DNA of 64,000 bases. Origin: Alphaproteobacteria bacterium (lineage in GTDB: Bacteria > Pseudomonadota > Alphaproteobacteria > CACIAM-22H2). The notes below the pieces were generated by a model that was not told where the DNA came from, did not search any database, and saw nothing but the letters and a program-made list of their open reading frames with translations. Positions 7,638 through 15,232 of the stretch are shown here, in pieces. The DNA is taken from assembly GCA_016124335.1 (NCBI GenBank), contig WGNX01000003.1, forward strand, positions 132,747-196,746, in the 5' to 3' direction. Numbering within the stretch: the first letter of the stretch is position 1; the number at the start of each line of letters is the position of its first letter. The position numbers and the translations under genes are program-made.

Positions 7638-8353
7638 TGGCCGTGCTCCGCAAGAAAGAAGCCCTGATCGAGGGTGCCGAGCCGTGGGCCCAGACCGCCG
7701 ACGCCGCGGCCCTGTCGAACAACAAGTATCTCGGCCGGGCCGCCCGATCCGAACTCGCGCTTCGCAATGCGATGGAGAATGTGCTGCGCGGCCGGATGCC
7801 AGACGCCCGCATGTGCCACGAAATGGTCATGGGCGAAGGGCGGGTCCGGGCCGATCTCGTTGCGGTCGGAACAGATCATATCGTCGCGGTCGAAGTGAAG
7901 GGCCGATACGACGACACGTCGCGCCTGCTCCACCAGGTCGGGATGTACCAGCTCTGCGTCCCCGAGGTCTGGATGGTGGTCACCGAGCATCATGGCGATG
8001 ACGCCAGGCTGATCCGGTGGCTGCTGCCCAGCGTCGGCCTGATGGTGTGCGGGAACGAGAAGTTCGATCTGGAATGGGAGGCGAAGAATTCGCCGGACCT
8101 CCGCGTCGATCTAAGGATCGAGCACGAGCCGGTGCCACGCGACCCGATCCCCGAAATGATGATGCGGATCTGCTGGGCCGCCGAACTCGAGGCGATCTGC
8201 ACCCGGCTCAAAATCTCGGTCGGGTCGCGACCGGTCCGAAAACACATGGTCAGCGAACTTTCCCGCTTGGCCCAGCCGATCGAACTGCGCCGTGAAATCT
8301 GTACTGCGTTGCGCGCCCGTGAAGCGCTGTGGCGCGCAGACCCGGCCAGATGA
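7637..8353 (+). CDS. PD-(D/E)XK nuclease-like protein (sce7726-like)
   Basis: 238 residues from the ATG at 7637. The core reads RVRADLVAVGTDHIVAVEVK followed by GRYDDTSRLLHQVGMYQ: a catalytic-type D...ExK signature with a following helix, as in sce7726-like PD-(D/E)XK proteins. The C-terminal ~90 residues are helical and include basic segments (RPVRKHMVSELSRLAQ). A DNA nuclease or repair/defence function is plausible. The start is fixed by the overlap with the preceding stop (TGATGG). Confidence 0.7.
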   Translation: MAVLRKKEALIEGAEPWAQTADAAALSNNKYLGRAARSELALRNAMENVLRGRMPDARMCHEMVMGEGRVRADLVAVGTDHIVAVEVKGRYDDTSRLLHQVGMYQLCVPEVWMVVTEHHGDDARLIRWLLPSVGLMVCGNEKFDLEWEAKNSPDLRVDLRIEHEPVPRDPIPEMMMRICWAAELEAICTRLKISVGSRPVRKHMVSELSRLAQPIELRREICTALRAREALWRADPAR

Positions 8354-8718
8354 CCCCGCCCCCGCCCCTGGCAGCCCTCTACACGCCGACCGACCTGCGC
8401 GAGGCGACCGGCTGGTCGTCGACCACGCTATGGCGCAGGCTGAAGGAAACCGGCATTCGACCGGTCGGCCGCGGGCGTGGTATGCGTTTCACCGCCGATG
8501 ATTACCGGACCCTGATCGAGGCAAGCCGATGCCCCTCAAGCTCATCCCGCCCGGCCGACGCAAAGGCAATCCCTACTGGATCGCCCGAGGCGTCGTCGCC
8601 GGCAAGCTCCGCGAATTCAGCACGGGGGAAGTCGACAAGGCAGCTGCTGAAGCCTTTGCGATCCGGGCAGCGGGAAAAATCGTCGACGGTCATAGCACTC
8701 CCGACCCGGAGCGGATGA
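8350..8718 (+). CDS. MerR/AlpA-like excisionase candidate
   Basis: 122 residues. Residues ~10-50 form a MerR/Xis-type winged HTH: YTPTDLREATGWSSTTLWRR then GIRPVGRGRGMRFTADDY. Placed directly before the integrase and overlapping the previous stop (ATGA), it is a good recombination directionality factor candidate. Its reading frame continues ~190 bases into the integrase gene in another frame; that tail is serine/proline-rich and low-complexity, so only the first ~60 residues are likely to matter. Confidence 0.65.
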   Translation: MTPPPPLAALYTPTDLREATGWSSTTLWRRLKETGIRPVGRGRGMRFTADDYRTLIEASRCPSSSSRPADAKAIPTGSPEASSPASSANSARGKSTRQLLKPLRSGQREKSSTVIALPTRSG

Positions 8719-9533
8719 CGTTCCGCATGGCGGCCAATGCCTATGAGGCATGGCGCACGTCATCCAGATCGACACGGGCCCGCATTAAAAAGCTCGCGGA
8801 CCATTTCGCTGCGAAGCCGATCCGCACGATCGTGCAGGCCGACCTGGTCGCGGCCGCCGACGAGCTCTATGCCGGCAAGAAGGCCGCGACGAAGAACCGC
8901 TGCGTCGTGACGATCGCGTCGGCCGTGCTGCACTATGCCGCATCGAACAAATGGTGCGAGTACCAGCGCTTCCGCCGGTTCAAGGAACCGCGGCCGGTGA
9001 CCCGCGCGGTGTCGCTCGAGACGATGGGCGCCCTGGTCGAGGCGACCGAGGGCAAGATGCAGCTGCTGATGATCGTGCTCTTCGGTCTCGGCCAGCGCAT
9101 CACCGACACGCTGCAGATCGACTGGTCGGACATCGACCTGGTCGCGCGCACCGTGGCGATGACGATCGGCAAGAAGAACGACGAGCCGCGCGTGTTCCCG
9201 CTGCCGGATCCGGTGTGGGAGGCGATCGCCAACCAGCCGAAGGACGTGGTCCGCAAGGGCCGGCTGTTTCCCTGGCGGTCGCGCAGCGGCGTCTACATCG
9301 CCATGCGCAAGCTCAAGGGACTGCCGGCGGAGCGTTTCACGCCCCACATGGCCCGCCACACGCTGGGAACGCTCCTGAACGCCTCGGGCGCGGGCCTGCG
9401 CACGATCATGACGGCGCTCGGCCACGACGACCCGAAATCGAGCATGCGCTATCAGGACGCCGACACCGAGATCGTGCGCATCGCGCAGACCGAATTGGGG
9501 AAGTATTTGGGGAAGAGACAAAACGCCTCATGA
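8529..9533 (+). CDS. Tyrosine-type site-specific integrase
   Basis: 334 residues. It catalyses integration and excision at the tRNA att site. The N-terminal arm-binding segment is visible (GRRKGNPYWIARGVVAGKLR), followed by a core-binding domain (~60-150) and a catalytic domain with Arg in GLGQRITDTL, H-x-x-R in HMARHTLGTLL, His in ALGHDD and Tyr in SSMRYQDAD. The start at 8529 keeps the arm domain, although it lies inside the upstream excisionase-like frame. Twelve bases after the stop comes the tRNA-Thr fragment. Confidence 0.95.
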   Translation: MPLKLIPPGRRKGNPYWIARGVVAGKLREFSTGEVDKAAAEAFAIRAAGKIVDGHSTPDPERMTFRMAANAYEAWRTSSRSTRARIKKLADHFAAKPIRTIVQADLVAAADELYAGKKAATKNRCVVTIASAVLHYAASNKWCEYQRFRRFKEPRPVTRAVSLETMGALVEATEGKMQLLMIVLFGLGQRITDTLQIDWSDIDLVARTVAMTIGKKNDEPRVFPLPDPVWEAIANQPKDVVRKGRLFPWRSRSGVYIAMRKLKGLPAERFTPHMARHTLGTLLNASGAGLRTIMTALGHDDPKSSMRYQDADTEIVRIAQTELGKYLGKRQNAS

Positions 9534-9546
9534 TTTCAATGAACCC

Positions 9547-9598
9547 TACGTCCTTGGTAAGGACGAGGTCCGGAGTTCAATCCTCCGAGGCAGCACCA
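9547..9598 (+). other. attR: 3' fragment of tRNA-Thr (GGT anticodon)
   Basis: The sequence has the anticodon arm CGTCC-TTGGTAA-GGACG, a variable loop, a T arm with stem CGGAG/CTCCG around TTCAATC, the acceptor 3' strand AGGCAGC, a discriminator base and CCA at 9596-9598. The acceptor 5' strand and D arm are missing; the bases before it are the integrase 3' end. It is therefore a duplicated core site left by integration, and the functional tRNA should be at the other end of the element. Confidence 0.9.
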
Positions 9599-9632
9599 TC
9601 CCCCCGGAATCGCAAAGGAATCGGTCCTGCGG

Positions 9633-10835
9633 TCAGGCCGTGCCGGGCACGGACTGCTTTTTCTGCATGGCGAGATCGAGGTCGCGATAGAGCGCGAACA
9701 GGGCGTCGGAATCGAGCTGGCCGCCGGTGCCGCGCGACATGGCGCGGCTGAAGATGCCGATGACGTGCATGAGGCAGGTGATCGACCAGCCGAGCTGCCA
9801 GTAGTTGTCGCGCGCGGTGCGCAGGAATTCGCGGAACCCCGACGGGTCGTTCTTGTCGATGAACTCGCTGTGGCGCAGCGCATAGTTCTTGAAGAAGCGG
9901 TCCGGTTCCCGAGCGTTCTCGGACAGTTTCCGGCCGACCGAGACCCGCAACTGCTCGACCTGCTGGCGGATCGCCGGGCCCGCGCGCTGGCCGTCGAGGG
10001 GGCGCGCGATTTCAGACTGGAACCACCCGAGAAGCCGCGAGATCGGCCGCACGACGCGCGCATAGGACCATTCGTAATATGAGATCCCGCGCCAGGCCTC
10101 GAACGTATCCTGCGTCTGCGAGGCTGAAATGCCGAAGGCCGAGACGAACAGCGCGGCTTCCGGCGCGCTCGGGTTCCAGATCGCGTTGACGAACGTCTCG
10201 AGTGCGCTGTTCGTGCCGGCATTGCCTTCGAGCGCCTTGCGAACGATCGGCGACACCTTGCGCGAGATCGTCTCGCGGATCGACGCGTCTTCGGCGTCCG
10301 AAATGTCGAAATAGGCGCGGTCGATGTCGCTGAAGCTTTTCTGCAGTGCCTGTTTCAGCAGGAAGGGATCAAGCGAGGGAACGCTGTCGATGCACTGGAG
10401 GATTTCCTTGTCGCGCTTGGTCGGTCCTTCCGATTCCTTGTAGTTCAGTCCGAGAAACTCGCGCATGAGCGCTTCGAAGTTCTTCTGGCGCACATAGAGG
10501 ATCACGCCGCCGGCCTCGCGGTCCTCCTGCGAATAGGGAATGAAGATGCCCGTCTCGATCGGCCGATCTGTCGTGACGGGCTTGGACTGCAGCTGCGCCG
10601 TCAGGTTCCAGTCGTCATCGTCGGAAACGCCACGCGCCTCGCGCTCCTCGAAGTTCGGCATCTTGAAGATGATGGTGTCATTGAGCGACCGGCACGCGAA
10701 CAGCGGCTTGATGTCCGGCGTGCGCAGGCGCCGCTTGGCCACGTCCAGCACGACCGAGGAATTGTCGCTCAGCACCTGCTCGAGGATCGGATTGCGGGCC
10801 TCGCCCTTCGGACGCGTCGATTTGCCGGCACCCAT
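9633..10835 (-). CDS. Unrecognised 400-residue protein beside attR
   Basis: No family recognised. The product is soluble and mixed alpha/beta. The N-terminus is short and basic (MGAGKSTRPKGEARNP); it looks like a P-loop at first glance but lacks the rest of an ATPase. The middle is charged and helical (DRAYFDISDAEDASIRETIS), and the C-terminal half is tryptophan/tyrosine-rich (ISYYEWSYARVVRPISRLLG). Last comes a hydrophobic patch, WQLGWSITCLMHVIGIFSRA. It is convergent with the integrase, has its own promoter-like sequence and an AT-richer upstream region. It may be accessory cargo at an integration hotspot. Confidence 0.8.
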   Translation of the reverse strand: MGAGKSTRPKGEARNPILEQVLSDNSSVVLDVAKRRLRTPDIKPLFACRSLNDTIIFKMPNFEEREARGVSDDDDWNLTAQLQSKPVTTDRPIETGIFIPYSQEDREAGGVILYVRQKNFEALMREFLGLNYKESEGPTKRDKEILQCIDSVPSLDPFLLKQALQKSFSDIDRAYFDISDAEDASIRETISRKVSPIVRKALEGNAGTNSALETFVNAIWNPSAPEAALFVSAFGISASQTQDTFEAWRGISYYEWSYARVVRPISRLLGWFQSEIARPLDGQRAGPAIRQQVEQLRVSVGRKLSENAREPDRFFKNYALRHSEFIDKNDPSGFREFLRTARDNYWQLGWSITCLMHVIGIFSRAMSRGTGGQLDSDALFALYRDLDLAMQKKQSVPGTA

Positions 10836-10883
10836 TCCTCAAATCCTCGAATCGGAATTAGCTCAATAATGGATCAATCATCG

Positions 10884-10912
10884 AGATTATGTATGTCACT
10901 GTATTGACTCAA
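10884..10912 (-). promoter_or_regulatory. Putative sigma70-type promoter for the 9633-10835 gene
   Basis: Read on the - strand: TTGAGT (10912-10907), 17-base spacer, TAATCT (10889-10884). The gene's ATG lies ~50 bases downstream with GAGGA sequences just before it. The segment is clearly richer in AT than the surroundings. Confidence 0.5.
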
Positions 10913-10915
10913 CGT

Positions 10916-10965
10916 GGAATTTCGGAAATTCCGGCCAAATCCGCTTCGCATTCTGCGAAGCGGAT
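10916..10965. repeat. Two adjacent inverted repeats
   Basis: GGAATTT-CGG-AAATTCC at 10916-10932 is a 7-bp palindrome. ATCCGCTTCGCA-TTC-TGCGAAGCGGAT at 10939-10965 is a perfect 12-bp stem with a 3-base loop. The longer one lies 34 bases past the stop of the CcoN-like gene and could act as a terminator or RNA 3' end, but no T-run follows on either strand. The shorter one abuts the promoter-like sequence of the 9633-10835 gene and could be an operator. Confidence 0.5.
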
Positions 10966-10998
10966 GCGAACACACGAAGCTTCCAAAGGGGTCAGCTT

Positions 10999-11382
10999 CT
11001 AAGCCGCCGTGCGGCCGGAAATAAAGGCGCGCGCGAACAGCAGCACCGATGCGAGCACGATGACCGATGCCGCGCCCGCGACCGGTTCGGCCGCCGGATG
11101 GCCCAGATGGATGGCGGCAACGGCAACCAGCAGCACCAGCGTGCCGATCTGATAGAGCCAGAAATGCCAGGTCGCGGCGGTCGTCGCAGCGGCGGCCGGG
11201 AACGTCCGGTAGACGAAGCCCATCAGCGCCATCGAGACCCAGCCCATCAAGTTCACGTGCGCGTGAACCGGCATCATCTCGTGATCGCCCGAAGCCCCCA
11301 TGAAAACGCCGAGCGCCACGCCGGCAACAAGATAGAAGATCGCCGTCGCAAACCAGCGGCACGAGAATGCGTATGCGTCCAT
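10999..11382 (-). CDS. Small CcoN-like membrane protein
   Basis: 127 residues with four predicted membrane helices (around 8-30, 42-62, 72-92 and 99-118). HAHVNLMGWVSMALMGFVYR resembles a heme-ligand helix in cytochrome oxidase subunit I (CcoN/NorB family), but the protein is far too short to be an oxidase. It lies downstream of hmuV on the same strand across ~105 bases, so co-transcription with heme uptake is possible. It may bind heme; enzymatic function is doubtful. Confidence 0.7.
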   Translation of the reverse strand: MDAYAFSCRWFATAIFYLVAGVALGVFMGASGDHEMMPVHAHVNLMGWVSMALMGFVYRTFPAAAATTAATWHFWLYQIGTLVLLVAVAAIHLGHPAAEPVAGAASVIVLASVLLFARAFISGRTAA

Positions 11383-11487
11383 TGGCAGTCTCTCCGGGGG
11401 GTTGAGAAACGCTATTTCCTAATGAGCCGGTATTTAGTCGGCGCACGCTCGAGTCGGCAACAATAATTCGCCAGCATAGCTTCGCCT

Positions 11488-12255
11488 TCAGTGCGCGAGC
11501 AGCGCGCTGCCGCCACCGGAAAGCGCTACCCATTCGCCATGCGCTGCAAAGACGGTCTCGAGCGTTCGCGCGTCGAGGGCGGCCTGCGCAGCGCCGTCGC
11601 GCACGATGCGCCCGCGATCCATGACGACGATCCGCCCGCAATGCCGTGTGGCCGCAAACAGGTCGTGCACGACCGCGACGACGGCCGCACCCGCCGCCGC
11701 GATCCGGCGCGCCAGGCCCAGGACTTCGCGCTGATGCGCCAGGTCGAGGCTTGCGGTCGGCTCGTCGAGCAGCAGCAGGGGGGCCGCGACGCCGCCGATC
11801 TGGGCTAGCGTGCGCGCAAGATGCACGCGCTGGCGTTCGCCGCCCGAAAGGCTCGACAGCGACCGGTCGGCAAAAGCTTCGATGCCCGCAAGCGCCATCG
11901 CGCGCCCGGCCGCCGCGTCGTTCTCGGCGCGCGTGCAGGCCCGCTCATGCGGAAGACGGCCCAATCGGACGACGTCGCGCACGGTCATCTCGAAAGCAAG
12001 CGCCGTTTCCTGCGCCATCATGGCCCGGTTGCGCGCAAGCCAGTCCGGCGCGCAAATCCGCACGTCGCGACCGCGCAAGCGCACCTCGCCCTGCCCGCAC
12101 GCGACCTCGCCGGCCAGCGCGCGCAGCAGCGTCGATTTTCCCGCACCATTCGGGCCGACCAGCGCCACGAACTCGCCCGCCGCCACGCGGATCGACGCCC
12201 CTTCGACGAGGTTCCGGCCGCCGCGTGCCACGGAGATGTTCATCGCCTCGATCAT
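11488..12255 (-). CDS. hmuV: Heme ABC importer ATPase HmuV
   Basis: 255 residues. It powers uptake of periplasmic heme through HmuU. Walker A is GPNGAGKST, the ABC signature LSGGERQR, Walker B LLLLDEPTAS and the H-loop VVHD, all in the usual order. The start ATG overlaps the hmuU stop (ATGA), indicating translational coupling in the heme operon. Length is normal for the family. A much longer upstream reading in this frame is antisense-like filler and was not used. Confidence 0.93.
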   Translation of the reverse strand: MIEAMNISVARGGRNLVEGASIRVAAGEFVALVGPNGAGKSTLLRALAGEVACGQGEVRLRGRDVRICAPDWLARNRAMMAQETALAFEMTVRDVVRLGRLPHERACTRAENDAAAGRAMALAGIEAFADRSLSSLSGGERQRVHLARTLAQIGGVAAPLLLLDEPTASLDLAHQREVLGLARRIAAAGAAVVAVVHDLFAATRHCGRIVVMDRGRIVRDGAAQAALDARTLETVFAAHGEWVALSGGGSALLAH

Positions 12256-13262
12256 GCGCCCAGCCGCGCCTTCTCGCGCAGCAGGAGGAGCGCGAAGAAC
12301 GGCGCACCGATCGCGGCCGTCACCAGCCCGACCGGAAGCTCGGCCGGTGCAACGACGACGCGCGCGAGCGTATCGGCCCCCGCAAGCAGCGCCGCGCCAG
12401 CGCCAGCACTCAGCGGCAGCAGACGCCTGTGCCCGGCACCCGCTGCAAGCCGCACGACATGGGGAACGACGAGCCCGACGAACCCGATCGGCCCTGCGAC
12501 CGAGACGACCGCACCGGTCGCCATCGCGACGACGGCAATGGCAAGGCGCTTCACGCGCTCCACGCGCACGCCGAGATTGGCCGCTTCGCGCTCGCCAAGT
12601 ATCAGCGCGTCCAGTGCGCGCGCGAGGAACGGGAGCGCCGCAAGCGCAAGCGCCACGGCGGGTGCGACGAGCGTCACGCGCTGCCACGAGGCGCCGGAAA
12701 GGCTGCCCAGCAGCCAGACAGTGATGTCGCGCAGCTGCCGGTCGTCGCTCGAATAGACGAGCATCCCCATCATCGCCATCGCAAACGCGTTGACCGCGAT
12801 CCCGGACAAGAGCAGGGCCGCGACCGGCATGCGCCCTTCGGTGCGCGCGAGCCGGGAAACGACGTTCGTCGCCAGAAGCCCGCCGGCAAATCCGGCAAAC
12901 GGCATCGCCCAGATGCCGAAGGATGCCGCGCCGAAATAGATCGCCGAAACGGCACCGAGCGACGCCCCGCCTGAAATGCCGAGGATTCCCGGATCGGCCA
13001 GCGCGTTGCGGAAGAGCCCCTGCATGACCGCGCCGCCCACGCCGAGCCCTGCGCCCACGAGGGCCGCCAACACCGCGCGCGGCAGCCGGAGCGCCGAAAC
13101 AACGGCGATCGCGCGATCGTCGGCTTCGACCGGCAGCCCCGCCAGCCGGGCAAGGACGCGCCCCACGCTTTCCGCGGGCAGGTTGAGCGGGCCGACGCAC
13201 AGGGCCGCGAGCAGGCTTGCCGCCAGCAACGCCGCGACGGCCGGCTCGACGCGATGCGTCAC
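12252..13262 (-). CDS. hmuU: Heme ABC importer permease HmuU
   Basis: 336 residues, inner-membrane FecCD-family permease. The family marks are LRLPRAVLAALVGAGLGVGG, MQGLFRNALADPGILGISGG and, near the end, GPIGFVGLVVPHVVRL. The start is GTG at 13262, overlapping the hmuT stop (GTGA). It should pair with HmuV and receive heme from HmuT. Siderophore permeases look similar; the heme assignment rests on the flanking hmuS, hemP and receptor genes. Confidence 0.93.
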   Translation of the reverse strand: MTHRVEPAVAALLAASLLAALCVGPLNLPAESVGRVLARLAGLPVEADDRAIAVVSALRLPRAVLAALVGAGLGVGGAVMQGLFRNALADPGILGISGGASLGAVSAIYFGAASFGIWAMPFAGFAGGLLATNVVSRLARTEGRMPVAALLLSGIAVNAFAMAMMGMLVYSSDDRQLRDITVWLLGSLSGASWQRVTLVAPAVALALAALPFLARALDALILGEREAANLGVRVERVKRLAIAVVAMATGAVVSVAGPIGFVGLVVPHVVRLAAGAGHRRLLPLSAGAGAALLAGADTLARVVVAPAELPVGLVTAAIGAPFFALLLLREKARLGA

Positions 13263-14149
13263 CTGTCCGCCTTCAGCCACGCGCGCTCGGGAAGCTCCGG
13301 CAGGGCCGCATCCGGATGCAGGATGCGGGCGAGTTCGCGCACGGCATGCGCGATGCGCGGGCCGAACCCGAGCATGTAGACCGGATCGATCTCGGCAAAG
13401 CGTAGCTTCTTCGTCGCGGCGAGCGTGCCGAAGGCCGGTAACGCGCGCACGGCATCCATGCCGCCCAGCGCGCGCACGGTCGTATCGGTCGTCAGCACGA
13501 GATCGGGAGCCGCCTCGACGGCCCCTTCGGCGGAAAGCGGCTTGTAGCCGCGATAGCCGTCGATGGCGTTGCGCCCGCCCGCATATTCGATCATCGCCGC
13601 AGCGGCCGTCTCGCGGCCCGCCACCAGCGGCGCGCCCGCCCCGGCGGCAAGCAGGAACAGGACGCGCGGGGGATTGCCGCGCGGGACCGCGGCGTGCACG
13701 CGCGCTAGATCGGCGGCGATCTCCCCTTCCAGCGCGCGCGCGGCTTCCGGCCGCCCGATCGCCTCCCCGACATGCGCGACGCGCCGGACGACCGCCTCGG
13801 GGTCGTAGCCTTCCTGCGCACGCACGATGCGAAGGCCGGCCGAGGCAAGCTGCGCCAAGACCGCCGGCGGGCCGGCATCCTCGCTCGCGAGCAGCATGTC
13901 GGGCTTCAGCGACAGGACGCCTTCGGCCGCGATCGCGCGCAGATAGCCCAGTTGCGGCAGGCGACGCACGCGCTCGGGAAACAGGCTGGTCGTGTCCACG
14001 CCGACCAGCCGGTCGCCCGCGCCCAGCGCCACGACGATCTCGGTCAGACCGCTGCCGGCGACCGCGATGCGCTGCGGCGTTTCGGCGGCATTCGCTCCGC
14101 CCGCCTGCAGTGCTGCCGCCGCGAACGCCGCCAGAAGGACGCCGCGCAT
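13259..14149 (-). CDS. hmuT: Periplasmic heme-binding protein HmuT
   Basis: 296 residues with a signal peptide (about residues 1-22, ending GGANAA). It carries heme from the outer-membrane receptor to HmuUV. The sequence fits the class III binding-protein fold: RIAVAGSGLTEIVVALGAGD, YLRAIAAEGVLSLKPD and DAGPPAVLAQL. The ATG at 14149 overlaps the hmuS stop (TGATG); an alternative GTG one codon earlier would overlap by four bases. Confidence 0.92.
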   Translation of the reverse strand: MRGVLLAAFAAAALQAGGANAAETPQRIAVAGSGLTEIVVALGAGDRLVGVDTTSLFPERVRRLPQLGYLRAIAAEGVLSLKPDMLLASEDAGPPAVLAQLASAGLRIVRAQEGYDPEAVVRRVAHVGEAIGRPEAARALEGEIAADLARVHAAVPRGNPPRVLFLLAAGAGAPLVAGRETAAAAMIEYAGGRNAIDGYRGYKPLSAEGAVEAAPDLVLTTDTTVRALGGMDAVRALPAFGTLAATKKLRFAEIDPVYMLGFGPRIAHAVRELARILHPDAALPELPERAWLKADR

Positions 14150-15210
14150 CACGATCCGCCCGCCACCGGCAGACCCTCGGCGAGCATGCGCCAGGCCGGC
14201 AGTTCGGGCTTCCCGGGCTTCCGCGCGCCGAAGAACATCGCGATCGTGCCGCCTTCGGCGTCGAAGAGTTCGACCGAGGTGACCACGCCATCGTCGGTCG
14301 GCTTGCGCACCAGCCACGCGCCCGCCACCAGATCGGCGCGCAGATGCAGGTTGAAGGCCGGGTCGATCACGTTGATCCACGATCCCAGCGGCTTGATGTT
14401 CCGTACGGGTCCGGTATGTATCTGGATGCAGCCCTTGTTGCCGACGAACACCATGATGCTGACGCCGGAGTCGGCTGCCCGCTCGAGCAGCGTCGTGACC
14501 GTGCCTTGCGCCAGCGGGCGCGCCAGATCCTCGCCCGCCAGTTCGAACGCGCGCAGGCGCGAGACCCCGAACTGGCGCAGCATCTTGAAGAAGTCGTGCG
14601 TGTCGCGCAGCGCCTGCCAGGCCGCGCGGAACGCGGCGACCTCGACTGGGCGGCTGTCGTCGGCCTTGGCGCCGCCGTGTCCGTGGCCCTTTCCGGCGGC
14701 TGGCGCCTCGGCCGCTTCGCCTTCGGCGGCCAGCGCGTCGACCAGTGCGGCGTAGGCCGTCCGGTCGCTCTCCTCGAGCAGGTGCACCTTGTGGACCGCC
14801 GATCCGGCGGCATCGAAGAACTGGAGGCTCGGATGCCGCCGCGCGTCGTCGGGCTCGACCGCAAGGACATGCTTCCAGCCCGACAGGAACAGGCGCAGGT
14901 CGATATCCGCGCCCAGCACCAGCCCGGTGTCGGCGTCGATCTTCGCGCGTGCGTAGATGCCCTTGCGCTCGTGGACGGCACTGCGGTTTCGCGTCAACGC
15001 CATCGTGCGGCCCAGCGTCGGGATCGCGTCGAAGACGGCCCGCCAGTCCGGCTTCAGGCGGCGCACGCGCGCTTCGGGATCGATGCGCGTGAGCGACATC
15101 TCGCCGGTGCCAAGCTTGGCCGCCGCATCGAAGATGCGGATGTTCGGTTCCGTCGCGCGCAGGTCCTTCCAGCGTTCGGCGAGCGTCGGTTCGATCGTGT
15201 CGAGGGGCAT
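14149..15210 (-). CDS. hmuS: Cytoplasmic heme-trafficking/degrading protein HmuS
   Basis: 353 residues, two tandem HemS/ChuS repeats joined by a His/Gly-rich linker near residue 180 (GKGHGHGGAKADDS). Family members carry or degrade imported heme. Recognisable segments are TRNRSAVHERKGIY in the first repeat, and FVGNKGCIQIHTGPVRNIKP and LHLRADLVAGAWLVRKPTDD in the second. It follows tonB after a 22-base gap and precedes hmuT with an overlapping stop/start. Confidence 0.92.
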   Translation of the reverse strand: MPLDTIEPTLAERWKDLRATEPNIRIFDAAAKLGTGEMSLTRIDPEARVRRLKPDWRAVFDAIPTLGRTMALTRNRSAVHERKGIYARAKIDADTGLVLGADIDLRLFLSGWKHVLAVEPDDARRHPSLQFFDAAGSAVHKVHLLEESDRTAYAALVDALAAEGEAAEAPAAGKGHGHGGAKADDSRPVEVAAFRAAWQALRDTHDFFKMLRQFGVSRLRAFELAGEDLARPLAQGTVTTLLERAADSGVSIMVFVGNKGCIQIHTGPVRNIKPLGSWINVIDPAFNLHLRADLVAGAWLVRKPTDDGVVTSVELFDAEGGTIAMFFGARKPGKPELPAWRMLAEGLPVAGGS

Positions 15211-15232
15211 TGGCGATTCTCCGTTTCGGGGA

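Larger units (their letters stand above)
1..9598 (+). mobile_element. Right part of a tRNA-Thr-integrated phage-like element
   Basis: Seen: a run of small, overlapping + strand genes ends with an excisionase-like protein, a tyrosine integrase and then a 3' fragment of tRNA-Thr(GGT). The tRNA 5' half is absent, so this is one att site; the intact tRNA and the other end should lie left of position 1. Several products belong to families common in phages (DUF5131, ASCH-like, C5 methyltransferase, HD hydrolase). No capsid, terminase, tail or conjugation gene is visible in this part, so prophage versus other integrative element cannot be decided here. Confidence 0.85.

Noticed and set aside
9547-9598. 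Functional tRNA-Thr gene
   Set aside because: The acceptor 5' strand and D arm are missing, so only the 3' half is present.
9633-10835. P-loop ATPase from the N-terminal GAGKST
   Set aside because: The motif is at residues 2-7 with no preceding beta-strand and no Walker B, so it is probably chance.
10939-10965. Intrinsic transcription terminator
   Set aside because: A strong hairpin, but no T-run follows on either strand, so it is listed only as an inverted repeat.
12256-13200. N-terminal extension of HmuV to 570 residues
   Set aside because: The extension is out of frame with hmuU on the same strand; the ATGA overlap at 12252-12255 gives a normal-length ATPase.
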